Of a stretch of 64,000 bases of DNA, positions 9,250 through 20,120 are shown piece after piece. The notes beneath the pieces were generated by a model. That model saw only the letters and a list, made by a program, of their open reading frames with translations, did no database searches and was not told the origin of the DNA. Both the position numbers and the translations under genes were made by a program. How positions within the stretch are numbered: position 1 is the first letter of the stretch; each line of letters starts with the position of its first letter. The DNA lies in NCBI RefSeq assembly GCF_003837865.1, contig NZ_RQIS01000001.1, positions 186,001-250,000 of the forward strand, in the 5' to 3' direction. This DNA is from Paraburkholderia dinghuensis. Its GTDB lineage: Bacteria; Pseudomonadota; Gammaproteobacteria; Burkholderiales; Burkholderiaceae.

Positions 9250-9301
9250 GGTGGAAACGTCGGGTGGCAAAGTCGGGCTGCAAAGTCGAGTGGCAACGTC
9301 G
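9250..9301. repeat. Four imperfect tandem 13-bp repeats
   Basis: The units 9250-9262, 9263-9275, 9276-9288 and 9289-9301 follow the pattern GGTGGCAAAGTCG with one to three changes each. They lie in non-coding DNA, 125-180 bases upstream of the DUF2968 start and downstream of the amidotransferase gene, so they could be binding sites for the DUF2968 promoter. Confidence 0.6.
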
Positions 9302-9374
9302 CGCCGGAAAACGGCAGTCGCAAAGGCCCGCCGCGCGGGCAAACACGCGGGCCAACGCAAGGCACCACTTCTTG

Positions 9375-10745
9375 CTAGAAACGCGTCTCGCGCGCAGAAC
9401 GCAGGAAACTGTCCAGCAGCGGCGTGCAGTCGAGCAGTTCCGGCCCGCCTGCGCGATGAAACTCCGGATGCCACTGCACGCCCACCACGAACGGCGCGCG
9501 GCGATAGCGCACCGCCTCGATCAGTCCATCGCCGGCTGACACGGCCTCCACCGTCAGATCTCGGCCCACATTTTTCACCGCCTGATGGTGGATCGAGTTC
9601 ACGATCGCTTCGCGCCGACCCGGGAACATGCTCGCGAGCGAGGAGCCTTCCGGGAAAGTAATCGCGTGACGATGCTGGTCGTAGTGCTCGCTCACGTGCA
9701 CGCCGGCGGTCGGCACATCGGTGGCGATGTCCTGGTAGAGCGTCCCGCCGAATGCCACGTTGATCAGTTGGCATCCCCGGCAGACACCGAGCACGGGCTT
9801 GCCCGACTCGATGAACTCGTGCAGCAGTTCCAGTTCGTACATGTCGCGAACGCGGTCGCCTGGCCACTCGGGATGCACGCCCGTTTCCGCATAGCTCTGC
9901 GGCGAAACGTCGGCACCGCCTTGCAGCAGCAAGCCGTCGAGATGCTTCGCGTAGTCGCGCAGGCGGATATTGCTCGGGTGCAGCATGCCCTGATGCCCGA
10001 CCGTCGGGATCATGAACACGATCACGTCGCGCGACATGACCCAGTGCGCAACCGATTCTTCCAGGTATTGCAGCGTCTTTCCGCGCAGCCCCTTCGCGCC
10101 CGGCTCGGGGTGGAAGAGGCGCGCCGACACGCCGATGCGCAACGTCCGCTGCGTGATGCGCTGCCCCGCGCGGTCGAACATCTGCCGCGCACGCGCCGCA
10201 AGGATGCGCCCGAACACCGACCACGCCGAATCGCTCGGACGCAAGTAACGCGGCGGATTGGGCGGCAGCGCGTTTGGCGGCGGCGGGTTCTGCGCACTGA
10301 AGTCCGGGGCCTTCCCGAAGCCCGCCGGCGCCGCACCAGGGCGCACGGCGCCAGGCGCCTTTGCGGCATCGGCCGTGGCGGGCGCTGTCTTGCCGGCCTC
10401 CGCGGTCGCGCTGATCGGAATTTCAGGTCCACGTGCCGCCGCTTCCTGCTGCGCGACTGCACGCGCGGCATCGTCGCGCGCTTCTGCCACCTCGGCCACG
10501 CGCGACGAACCGCCAGGCGTCACCGTCCGCGCAGGTTCGGGTGCATCGCTCGATGCACGCTGCCCGGGCTCGCGGCCCGAAGCGGTTGAAGCAGTTGAAG
10601 CGGATGCGGTCGCAGATGGTGAATCGGTTGAAGCGCCAGACGAACTGGCCGATGCAGTGGGATGGGAGGTGCCGGGGGACCCGGTATCGGAGGCGCGGCT
10701 AGCGCCATCGGGGATCTCGGGGTTGTCGGATTTGTTTTCGCTCAT
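9375..10745 (-). CDS. Gamma-glutamyl-GABA hydrolase (PuuD-like) class I glutamine amidotransferase
   Basis: This 456-residue protein is a peptidase C26 enzyme that should hydrolyse gamma-glutamyl amides in the cytoplasm, as in putrescine breakdown. The catalytic domain covers about residues 205-456. The nucleophile Cys, near residue 321, lies in VLGVCRGCQLINVAFGG, the catalytic His near residue 424 lies in GVQWHPEFH, and a Glu follows it. Before this domain lie about 190 residues of Ser/Ala/Thr/Pro-rich sequence with short coding repeats, which is unusual since E. coli PuuD is about 254 residues. No other putrescine-pathway gene is nearby, so the exact substrate is unsure. Confidence 0.85.
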   Translation of the reverse strand: MSENKSDNPEIPDGASRASDTGSPGTSHPTASASSSGASTDSPSATASASTASTASGREPGQRASSDAPEPARTVTPGGSSRVAEVAEARDDAARAVAQQEAAARGPEIPISATAEAGKTAPATADAAKAPGAVRPGAAPAGFGKAPDFSAQNPPPPNALPPNPPRYLRPSDSAWSVFGRILAARARQMFDRAGQRITQRTLRIGVSARLFHPEPGAKGLRGKTLQYLEESVAHWVMSRDVIVFMIPTVGHQGMLHPSNIRLRDYAKHLDGLLLQGGADVSPQSYAETGVHPEWPGDRVRDMYELELLHEFIESGKPVLGVCRGCQLINVAFGGTLYQDIATDVPTAGVHVSEHYDQHRHAITFPEGSSLASMFPGRREAIVNSIHHQAVKNVGRDLTVEAVSAGDGLIEAVRYRRAPFVVGVQWHPEFHRAGGPELLDCTPLLDSFLRSARETRF

Positions 10746-10941
10746 GACGTGGGGTCAGGCGCGCGGCGCGCGAACGATGAACATCCGTGGATTATCCGTC
10801 GCCCTGCGGTGAGCCGCCAGTCCCGTGCGCAACGGCCCACCCGCTCGCGGCGCTCGCAACCGGGACGGGGCAGGCACTTACGTCTCCTGACATGCACCGC
10901 TGGTCTCGCGCAATGCGGTGAGCCGAATCGACGTGCGAATT

Positions 10942-10969
10942 TCACGTGACCAGCGTCACGTGACCAGCG
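10942..10969. repeat. Tandem 14-bp direct repeat in divergent promoter region
   Basis: TCACGTGACCAGCG occurs twice head to tail (10942-10955, 10956-10969); each copy contains the palindrome TCACGTGA. It lies in the 457-base gap between the divergent amidotransferase and amidase genes. No gene is visible in the rest of that gap. A TACAAT at 11104-11109 is a possible -10 for the amidase. Confidence 0.6.
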
Positions 10970-11202
10970 CCAAGATGGAACTACGAGCGCAGCGTCGCAA
11001 CCCGGCGCGCAATCGCACCGATAACGAAGGCACGAGGCCCTATCGAATCCGCGTGCGCCGATACGATACATGTCAAGATCACGCCACGCCGAACATACGG
11101 CCCTACAATGATGCGTCCCTTGCTGCTGCAGCGTGAGGCGATCCGGCGCCGACTGCTGCTTCGCAGCCACCGCGCTGGCCAGCCCCCAAACCGCTCATCG
11201 CC

Positions 11203-12582
11203 ATGACCATCGAATTCACGCCCTTTGCCCCTCTCGCCCGACTCGGCGACGACCTTGCCGCGGGCCGCACCACTAGCCGGGCGCTCGTCGAGATCGCGCT
11301 GGAACGCATCGCAGACCCGGCAGGACAGGGCTCGACCGTCTTCATGCACGTCGACGCCGCGCGCGCCCGCGCCGCCGCCGATGCCCACGATCGCTTGCGC
11401 GCGAGCGGCACCGTGCTCTCACCGCTCGCGGGGATTCCTGTCTCGGTCAAGGATCTGTTCGACATCGCTGGCGAAGTCACGCGTGCGGGCTCCACCATGC
11501 TCGCTGGCGCGGCCCCCGCGCGATCCGACGCCGCCGCCGTCGCGCGCCTGCGCAACGCGGGCGCCGTGCTGATCGGGCGGACCAACATGAGCGAATTCGC
11601 GTTCTCCGGGCTCGGGCTGAACCCCCACTATGGCACGCCGCTCTCGCCGTACCGGCGTGGCGTCGAGGGCGACGCGCGCGTGGCGGGCGGCTCGTCATCA
11701 GGCGCGGCGGCATCTGTGGCCGACGGCATGGCCGCCGTCGCGCTCGGCACCGACACGGGCGGCTCGATCCGCATCCCGGCCGCGTTCTGCGGTCTCACCG
11801 GCTTTAAACCGACTGCCGCACGCATCCCGAAAACGGGCGGCGTGCCGCTCTCACCAACGCTCGACTCGTTCGGCCCGATCGGCAATAGCGTGGCGTGCTG
11901 CGCGCTCGTCGACCGCATCCTCGCCGGGCTCGTACCGCACGTGCCGGCTGCCCGGCATCTCGAAGGCGTACGACTCGGCGTGCTGACCAACCATGTGACC
12001 GAAGGTGTCGAGCCCGAGGTTGCAGACGCAATCGACACCGCGCTCAAGCATCTGGACGCAGCCGGTGCAATCGTCAACGAGGTGCGTTTCGGCGCGCTCG
12101 ACCGGCTGGCCGAAATCAACCGCTTCGGCTTCTCGCCGATCGAGGCCTACGCATGGCATCGCGAGCTGATCGCGCAGCACCGCGGCGAATATGACCCGCG
12201 CGTTCTGGCGCGCATCCTGAAGGGCGAGCCGGCCCGCGCCGTCGACTACCTCGATCTGATCGCCGCGCGCGCGGCCGTGCTCGAAGAGGCGCAGGAGACG
12301 CTCTGGTCGCGCTTCGACGCCGTGATCGCGCCGACCGTGCCGATCGTGCCGCCAAACGTCGCACCGCTAGTCGCCGACGACGAGGTCTTCGCGCAGACCA
12401 ACGCGCTCGTGCTGCGCAATCCTGCTGCGTTCAACTTCCTCGATGCGTGCGCGCTGTCGCTGCCGTGCCACCACCACGGCGCAGCGCCGGTCGGACTGAT
12501 GCTGATTGGCGCTCCGTACGCCGACGACGCGCTGCTCGCGATCGGGCGCGGCGTGGAAGCCGTCCTCGCGCCGTTGCGTTGA
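11203..12582 (+). CDS. Amidase, amidase-signature family
   Basis: This 459-residue enzyme hydrolyses an amide bond with a Ser-cisSer-Lys triad. The catalytic Lys is in PVSVKDLFD near residue 84. The signature region follows with RVAGGSSSGAAAS, containing the cis-Ser, and ALGTDTGGSIRIPAAFCG, containing the nucleophile Ser. Length fits stand-alone amidases rather than GatA (about 490), and no gatB or gatC is nearby. The substrate is unknown. It is transcribed away from the glutamine amidotransferase gene across a 457-base shared promoter region, so the two could be linked in nitrogen scavenging; that is inference. Confidence 0.88.
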   Translation: MTIEFTPFAPLARLGDDLAAGRTTSRALVEIALERIADPAGQGSTVFMHVDAARARAAADAHDRLRASGTVLSPLAGIPVSVKDLFDIAGEVTRAGSTMLAGAAPARSDAAAVARLRNAGAVLIGRTNMSEFAFSGLGLNPHYGTPLSPYRRGVEGDARVAGGSSSGAAASVADGMAAVALGTDTGGSIRIPAAFCGLTGFKPTAARIPKTGGVPLSPTLDSFGPIGNSVACCALVDRILAGLVPHVPAARHLEGVRLGVLTNHVTEGVEPEVADAIDTALKHLDAAGAIVNEVRFGALDRLAEINRFGFSPIEAYAWHRELIAQHRGEYDPRVLARILKGEPARAVDYLDLIAARAAVLEEAQETLWSRFDAVIAPTVPIVPPNVAPLVADDEVFAQTNALVLRNPAAFNFLDACALSLPCHHHGAAPVGLMLIGAPYADDALLAIGRGVEAVLAPLR

Positions 12583-12739
12583 CGGCTCATGACGCGGTGT
12601 GTGTCGCGCTCGCAGGATCGTGGGCGCGAGCGCGCCGCGGCCCACAGGCATAGGCGCGCGCTACGTCCTTCGCGCTAGAATCCCCAACACGCCGTCGCAG
12701 CGCGCACATGCTGCGCCATCAAAACAGAAAACCGAAAAC

Positions 12740-13270
12740 ATGAACGACGATAACGCACTGTTGCGCCGCGAGCGCAGCCTGCTAGCCTTTCTTGGCCTGA
12801 TCTGCCTCGCCCTGCTCGGCGGCGCGCTGTACATGCAGCACGTCGAACGCCAGGACCCGTGTCCGCTGTGCATCATCCAGCGCTACTGTTTCCTTCTGAT
12901 CGCGTTGTGCGCGTTCGTCGGCGCGCGCAGCTCGAGCTGGCGCGGCGTGCGAGTGCTCGAAGGTCTGATCGTGCTGGCGGCCGCGGGTGGCCTCGTTGCT
13001 TCGGCGCGGCTCGTCTGGGTGCAGGCATTCCCGAACTTCAGCTGCGGCTTCGACGCGCTGCAGCCCATCGTCGATGGCCTGCCCCCGGCGCGCTGGCTAC
13101 CGAGTGTCTTCAAGGTTCAGGGCCTGTGCGAGACGGTCTACCCGCCGATCCTCGGTTTGTCGATGCCCATGTGGGGCCTGATCGCATTCCTCTTTATATT
13201 CGTGCCCGTGCTGTTTAGCCTGTTGCGCAATCGGCGCCGCCAGGTGTCGTGGCCGGGCATCCGCCGCTAA
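12740..13270 (+). CDS. dsbB: Disulfide bond formation protein B
   Basis: DsbB is the inner-membrane quinone reductase that reoxidises periplasmic DsbA. The 176-residue protein has four TM segments. The first redox pair is CPLC at residues 41-44 in the first periplasmic loop, and the second pair is Cys102 and Cys130 in the second loop (NFSCGF and VQGLCE). An Arg-rich tail faces the cytoplasm. The ATG at 12740 begins [10 protein letters not shown] just before TM1; the open frame reaches 12599, but that extension is not membrane-like. dsbA is not in the window. Confidence 0.93.
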   Translation: MNDDNALLRRERSLLAFLGLICLALLGGALYMQHVERQDPCPLCIIQRYCFLLIALCAFVGARSSSWRGVRVLEGLIVLAAAGGLVASARLVWVQAFPNFSCGFDALQPIVDGLPPARWLPSVFKVQGLCETVYPPILGLSMPMWGLIAFLFIFVPVLFSLLRNRRRQVSWPGIRR

Positions 13271-13601
13271 GCCACCCTCCACGCCCACGGTCCCCCGGGC
13301 GACGGCGCCGCCGCGCGCCGTCGTCGTCTGCCTGACTTGCGTTCCGCCCGTTTGCAGGCGGGCGCCAGGCCTCCCTCATCTTCCAACCGTCTTTGCACGC
13401 CCGCAGCCGCCATTAAAGGGCCCGATCACGCGCACCGCGGTCATGACAACCGTGTAATAGTCCCCATCATTCACGGGTAGTACTTTCCTGACACAAGCGG
13501 TGCTATCTTCGGAACTGGATGGCGATCTACGTGCGCGAGGCCGGCTGAGGCACACCCCCTGCGTAACGCGCGCCTGATCCGCAATGTCTTCCGGGTTCAC
13601 C
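13271..13601. other. Non-coding gap upstream of xdhA
   Basis: This 331-base stretch holds no convincing gene. Two GC-rich inverted repeats occur near 13297-13328 and 13342-13362 without T-runs. TGCTATCTT near 13497-13506 resembles an extended -10 and could be the xdhA promoter. No regulator gene flanks the xdh cluster. Confidence 0.4.
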
Positions 13602-15158
13602 ATGACAACGCAATCCATCCGATTCCTCTACCGGGGCGACGTGCATGAAGTGCGCGACGTGCCCGTCACACGCACGACGCTCCAGTACTTGCGCGAAGAC
13701 CTGCATGCCTGCGGCACCAAGGAAGGGTGCGCAGAAGGCGATTGCGGCGCGTGCACGGTCGTCATCGGCGAACTCGATGGTGACGGGCGTCTCGCCCTCA
13801 AGGCCGTCAACGCCTGCATCCAGTTCCTGCCTACGCTCGACGGCCGCGCGCTCTTCACCGTGGAAGACCTGCGTGCGCCCGATGGCGCGCTGCATCCGGT
13901 CCAGCAGGCCCTGGTCGATTGCCATGCGTCGCAATGCGGCTTCTGCACGCCGGGCTTTGCGATGTCGCTATGGGCGCTCTACGAGCGCCAGCGCGCCGAC
14001 GCGGGCCTCCCCGCGCGCGACGAGATCAGCCAGGCCCTCTCAGGCAACCTGTGCCGATGCACCGGCTACCGGCCCATCGTCGACGCCGCCCAGCGCATGT
14101 TCGATTACGCGCGCTATCCGCGTGCCGCGTTTGATCGCACGGCGATCGAGAATCTCCTGCGTCCGCTCCAACGCCCAGGGACCTTCGAGTTCCGCGGCCC
14201 GGACGCACGCGGCGCCGAATACGGTGACGCCACGTTCTTCGCGCCGCGTACGCTCGCTGACTTCGCCGCACTACGCGCCGCCCGGCCACATGCGCGCGTG
14301 CTGGCCGGAAGCACCGACGTCGGCCTGTGGGTCACGAAGCAGTTCCGCGACCTCGGCGACGTGATCTTCACCGGCAACGTCGCCGAACTGCGTGCGCTGA
14401 CGCGCGACGCGCAGGCGCTCACGATCGGCGCGGCGGTGCCGCTCGAAGAGGCGTATGCCGCATTGGCCGTCGACTATCCGGAGCTCGCCGAACTATGGGC
14501 GCGCTTCGCATCGCTGCCGATACGCAATGCAGGGACGCTCGGCGGTAACGTGGCGAACGGCTCGCCGATTGGCGATTCGATGCCCGCGCTGCTCGTGCTC
14601 GATGCAGAGCTCGTGCTTCGCCGCGCCGATCGCACCCGCACGCTGCCGCTCGCCGCCTTCTACACCGGCTATCAAAAGAACGCCCTCGCGCCGGGTGAGT
14701 TCATCGAGGCGATCCGCGTACCGCGCCCCGCTCCCACGCTGCGCTTTCGCACCTACAAGATCGCGAAACGGTACGACCAGGACATTTCGGCGGTGTGCGC
14801 TGCGTTCGCACTCGATATCGGCGAGGACGGCGTGATCGCGAATGCACGCGTCGCCTTTGGCGGAATGGCTGCAACGCCGTTGCGCGCCGCGCGCGCCGAA
14901 GCCGAGCTGACCGGTGCGCGCTGGGACGAAGCGACGGCGCTTCGCGCAATGGACGCGCTGACCTCCGACTACGAGCCGCTCACCGACTTTCGAGCAAGCG
15001 CAGCGTACCGCGCAAAGGTCGCGCGCAACCTGCTGTGGCGCTGCTGGCTGGAAACGCGCGACGACGCTCCGCTTGCGCTACGCGACGTCGATGTATTCGG
15101 CTTTGAAGGCGAGGACGACGTGGCGCTCGCGCTGCATGGGACTGGAGACACGCGATGA
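13602..15158 (+). CDS. xdhA: Xanthine dehydrogenase small subunit (2Fe-2S and FAD)
   Basis: XdhA carries electrons from the molybdenum subunit to NAD+. The N-terminal 2Fe-2S ferredoxin domain has CGTKEGCAEGDCGAC at about residues 37-51. The second, all-helical 2Fe-2S domain has SQCGFCTPGF and LSGNLCRCTGY. From about residue 190 to the end lies the FAD-binding domain and its C-terminal part, with VLAGSTDVGLWVTK and RNAGTLGGNVANGSPIGD. Length (about 518) is normal. The ATG at 13602 starts MTTQSIRFLYR like relatives; an in-frame ATG at 13584 is possible. It overlaps xdhB by four bases (ATGA), so the two are coupled. Confidence 0.95.
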   Translation: MTTQSIRFLYRGDVHEVRDVPVTRTTLQYLREDLHACGTKEGCAEGDCGACTVVIGELDGDGRLALKAVNACIQFLPTLDGRALFTVEDLRAPDGALHPVQQALVDCHASQCGFCTPGFAMSLWALYERQRADAGLPARDEISQALSGNLCRCTGYRPIVDAAQRMFDYARYPRAAFDRTAIENLLRPLQRPGTFEFRGPDARGAEYGDATFFAPRTLADFAALRAARPHARVLAGSTDVGLWVTKQFRDLGDVIFTGNVAELRALTRDAQALTIGAAVPLEEAYAALAVDYPELAELWARFASLPIRNAGTLGGNVANGSPIGDSMPALLVLDAELVLRRADRTRTLPLAAFYTGYQKNALAPGEFIEAIRVPRPAPTLRFRTYKIAKRYDQDISAVCAAFALDIGEDGVIANARVAFGGMAATPLRAARAEAELTGARWDEATALRAMDALTSDYEPLTDFRASAAYRAKVARNLLWRCWLETRDDAPLALRDVDVFGFEGEDDVALALHGTGDTR

Positions 15159-17629
15159 ACCGCCGATCCGATCCCATCGCCACACACGCAACGCAGTCGA
15201 TTCATTCGACCGATCCGGCACGCGAAGGCGTTGCGGCCCCGCCGGCACTCGGCGCACCGCTACCGCACGAGTCCGCCGACCTGCACGTCAGCGGTGAAGC
15301 CCGTTACATCGACGACATCCCCGAACTGCACGGCACGCTGCATGCAGCGCTCGGCCTCTCGCGCCATGCGCGCGCGCGCATCGTGTCGCTAGACCTGCGC
15401 CGCGTGCGCGAAGCGCCTGGTGTGATCGCAGTGCTCAGCGCGGCCGACATCCCCGGCGAAAACAACTGCGGCCCGGTGCTGCACGACGACCCAGTGCTCG
15501 CGCACGATGAGGTCCAGTACCTCGGCCAGCCCGTCTTCGCGGTGGTCGCGACGAGCCACGATCTCGCGCGCCGCGCGGCCGCGCTAGCCGCGAGCGACGA
15601 CGTCGTGCGCTACGAACCGCTCGAGCCCGTGCTCAGTGTCGCCGAGGCAAAGGCGATGCAGCATTACGTGCTGCCGCCGCTGCGTCTCACGCGCGGCAAG
15701 CCCGCGCAACGCATTGCCGCCGCGCCGCATCGCATTGCTGGCACATTCGAAGTGGGTGGCCAGGAACAGTTCTATCTGGAAGGCCAGATCGCCTACGCGC
15801 TGCCACAGGAACAGGGCGGCATGCTGATCCACAGTTCGACGCAGCATCCGTCCGAGATGCAGCAGGTCGTAGCGCATCTGCTCGACTGGCCCGCGCATCG
15901 CGTCGCATGCGAGTGCCGCCGCATGGGCGGCGGCTTCGGCGGAAAGGAATCGCAGTCGGCGCTCTTTGCGTGCGTGGCCGCGCTGGCGGCGCTCAAGACC
16001 GGCCACCCCGTGAAGTTGCGCGCCGATCGCGACGACGACTTCATGATCACCGGCAAGCGCCACGACGCCGAGTACGAATACGAAGCAGGCTTCGACGACG
16101 ACGGCCGCCTGCTCGGCGCACGCGTGGAAATCGCACTACGCGCGGGCTACTCCGCCGATCTGTCCGGCGCGGTCGCCACACGCGCGGTCTGCCACGTCGA
16201 CAACGCGTATTACCTCTCCGACGTCGAGATCGTCGCGCTGTGCTGCAAGACGAATACCCAGTCGAACACCGCATTTCGCGGCTTCGGCGGACCGCAGGGC
16301 GCGCTCGTGATGGAAGTGATGCTCGACGCCATCGCGAGACGTCTGAACCGCGATCCGCTCGACGTGCGGCGCGTGAACTACTACGGCATCGGCGAGCGTG
16401 ACGTCACGCCCTACGGCCAGCATGTCGAAGACAACGTGCTCGCCCCGCTCACCGACGATCTGCTCGCATCGAGCCGCTATGCCGAACGACGCGCCGCGCT
16501 CGTCGATTACAACCGCGCGAGCCCGGTGCTCAAGCGCGGCATTGCGATCACGCCGGTCAAGTTCGGCATCTCGTTCAACGTGCCGCATCTGAACCAGGCG
16601 GGCGCGCTCGTGCATGTCTACCGGGACGGCTCGGTGCTCGTGAACCACGGCGGCACCGAGATGGGCCAGGGAGTCAACACGAAGGTTGCACAGGTGGTGG
16701 CAGGCGCGTTCGGTCTTCCTCTCGAACGCGTGCGCGTGAGCGCCACCGATACCGCGAAGGTGGCGAACACCTCGGCGACCGCCGCCTCGACCGGCAGCGA
16801 CCTCAACGGCAAGGCCGCCGAAGACGCAGCGCTCACGATCCGCAATCGCCTCGCCTCACTCGCGGCCGCCGAGTATGGCGGCACGCCCGATGGCGTCGCA
16901 TTCGAAAACGGCGCGGTGCGTGCGAACGGTGTGTCGATCGCGTTCGCGCAGTTCGTCGAACTCGCGTATCTGAAACGCGTGCAACTGTGGTCGGACGGTT
17001 TCTACGCGACGCCCAAGGTCCACTGGGACGCGCGCACGCTCACCGGCCATCCGTTCTACTACTTCGCGTATGGGGCCGCCGTGTCCGAGGTGGTCGTCGA
17101 TACACTCACGGGCGAATGGAAGCTCGTACGCGCCGATGTGCTGCATGATGCGGGCCGGTCGATCAATCCGGCCATCGACATGGGCCAGGTGGAAGGCGCG
17201 TTCATCCAGGGCATGGGGTGGCTCACGACCGAGGAACTCTGGTGGAGCAACGACGGGCGCCTGATGACGCACGCGCCCTCCACCTACAAGATCCCGGCGA
17301 TCAGCGACACACCCGCCGCGTTCAACGTCCGGCTCTATCGCAACGACAACGCAGAGCCGACTGTCTTCCGCTCGAAAGCCGTAGGCGAGCCGCCGCTGTT
17401 GCTGGCGTTCTCGGTGTTTCTTGCTATCCGCGACGCGATCGGCGCGGCGGTGCCCGAGGCGCGCGAAGCTGCGCCGCTGCGTGCACCGGCGACGCCCGAG
17501 GCGATCCTCGACGCGCTCGACGCGCTGCGCGCCTTGTCGCCGACGCAAGCCGGGACGAGCGCGGCCGGGCGTGGTCATGCCGACCTTCCAGCCGTGCCGG
17601 CAGCGGCCCGCAACCAGAAGGTGGACTGA
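15155..17629 (+). CDS. xdhB: Xanthine dehydrogenase molybdopterin-binding subunit
   Basis: XdhB oxidises hypoxanthine to xanthine and xanthine to urate at the molybdopterin cofactor. The 824-residue length is normal for the split bacterial enzyme. Visible landmarks are GGQEQFYLEGQ, the cofactor loop RRMGGGFGGKESQ, NTAFRGFGGPQG with the substrate-site Arg, NHGGTEMGQGVNTK, and the C-terminal KAVGEPPLLLA with the catalytic Glu. The first 40 residues are poorly conserved. It is coupled to xdhA by an ATGA overlap and lies 177 bases before xdhC. Confidence 0.95.
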   Translation: MNRRSDPIATHATQSIHSTDPAREGVAAPPALGAPLPHESADLHVSGEARYIDDIPELHGTLHAALGLSRHARARIVSLDLRRVREAPGVIAVLSAADIPGENNCGPVLHDDPVLAHDEVQYLGQPVFAVVATSHDLARRAAALAASDDVVRYEPLEPVLSVAEAKAMQHYVLPPLRLTRGKPAQRIAAAPHRIAGTFEVGGQEQFYLEGQIAYALPQEQGGMLIHSSTQHPSEMQQVVAHLLDWPAHRVACECRRMGGGFGGKESQSALFACVAALAALKTGHPVKLRADRDDDFMITGKRHDAEYEYEAGFDDDGRLLGARVEIALRAGYSADLSGAVATRAVCHVDNAYYLSDVEIVALCCKTNTQSNTAFRGFGGPQGALVMEVMLDAIARRLNRDPLDVRRVNYYGIGERDVTPYGQHVEDNVLAPLTDDLLASSRYAERRAALVDYNRASPVLKRGIAITPVKFGISFNVPHLNQAGALVHVYRDGSVLVNHGGTEMGQGVNTKVAQVVAGAFGLPLERVRVSATDTAKVANTSATAASTGSDLNGKAAEDAALTIRNRLASLAAAEYGGTPDGVAFENGAVRANGVSIAFAQFVELAYLKRVQLWSDGFYATPKVHWDARTLTGHPFYYFAYGAAVSEVVVDTLTGEWKLVRADVLHDAGRSINPAIDMGQVEGAFIQGMGWLTTEELWWSNDGRLMTHAPSTYKIPAISDTPAAFNVRLYRNDNAEPTVFRSKAVGEPPLLLAFSVFLAIRDAIGAAVPEAREAAPLRAPATPEAILDALDALRALSPTQAGTSAAGRGHADLPAVPAAARNQKVD

Positions 17630-17806
17630 AGGCGCGAACCAGTTGACGACTTGTGCGCTCGAACGATCAAGTGCGACTGCGGCAGCGCGTTAGCGCGCGA
17701 CTCGTCCGGCGCACCACACGACGAAGCTGACCGCGCCCCGCGCGAAGCCACGAGAAGATGAACCGGCGGCACGCGAAACGTGCCGCACAGGAAGGAGAAG
17801 CGCCAG

Positions 17807-19943
<2,137 letters not shown>

Positions 19944-20120
19944 GCCCATTGACCAGCAAAACGCGAGCCCCTGCCCAGGCCGCCGCGCGCCTGCAACGTA
20001 CCGCATTGCACCGCGCGAACGCCGGGCCATGGGCGCTTGCGCGCCGTGTTTGCGGTAACGCAACGCCCGACGAACGTTGAACGTCATTGAATACCTGAAC
20101 ACTCCAGAGACGTCGTTGCC

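Noticed and set aside
13271..13601. A terminator between dsbB and xdhA
   Set aside because: GC-rich hairpins exist but none is followed by a T-run.
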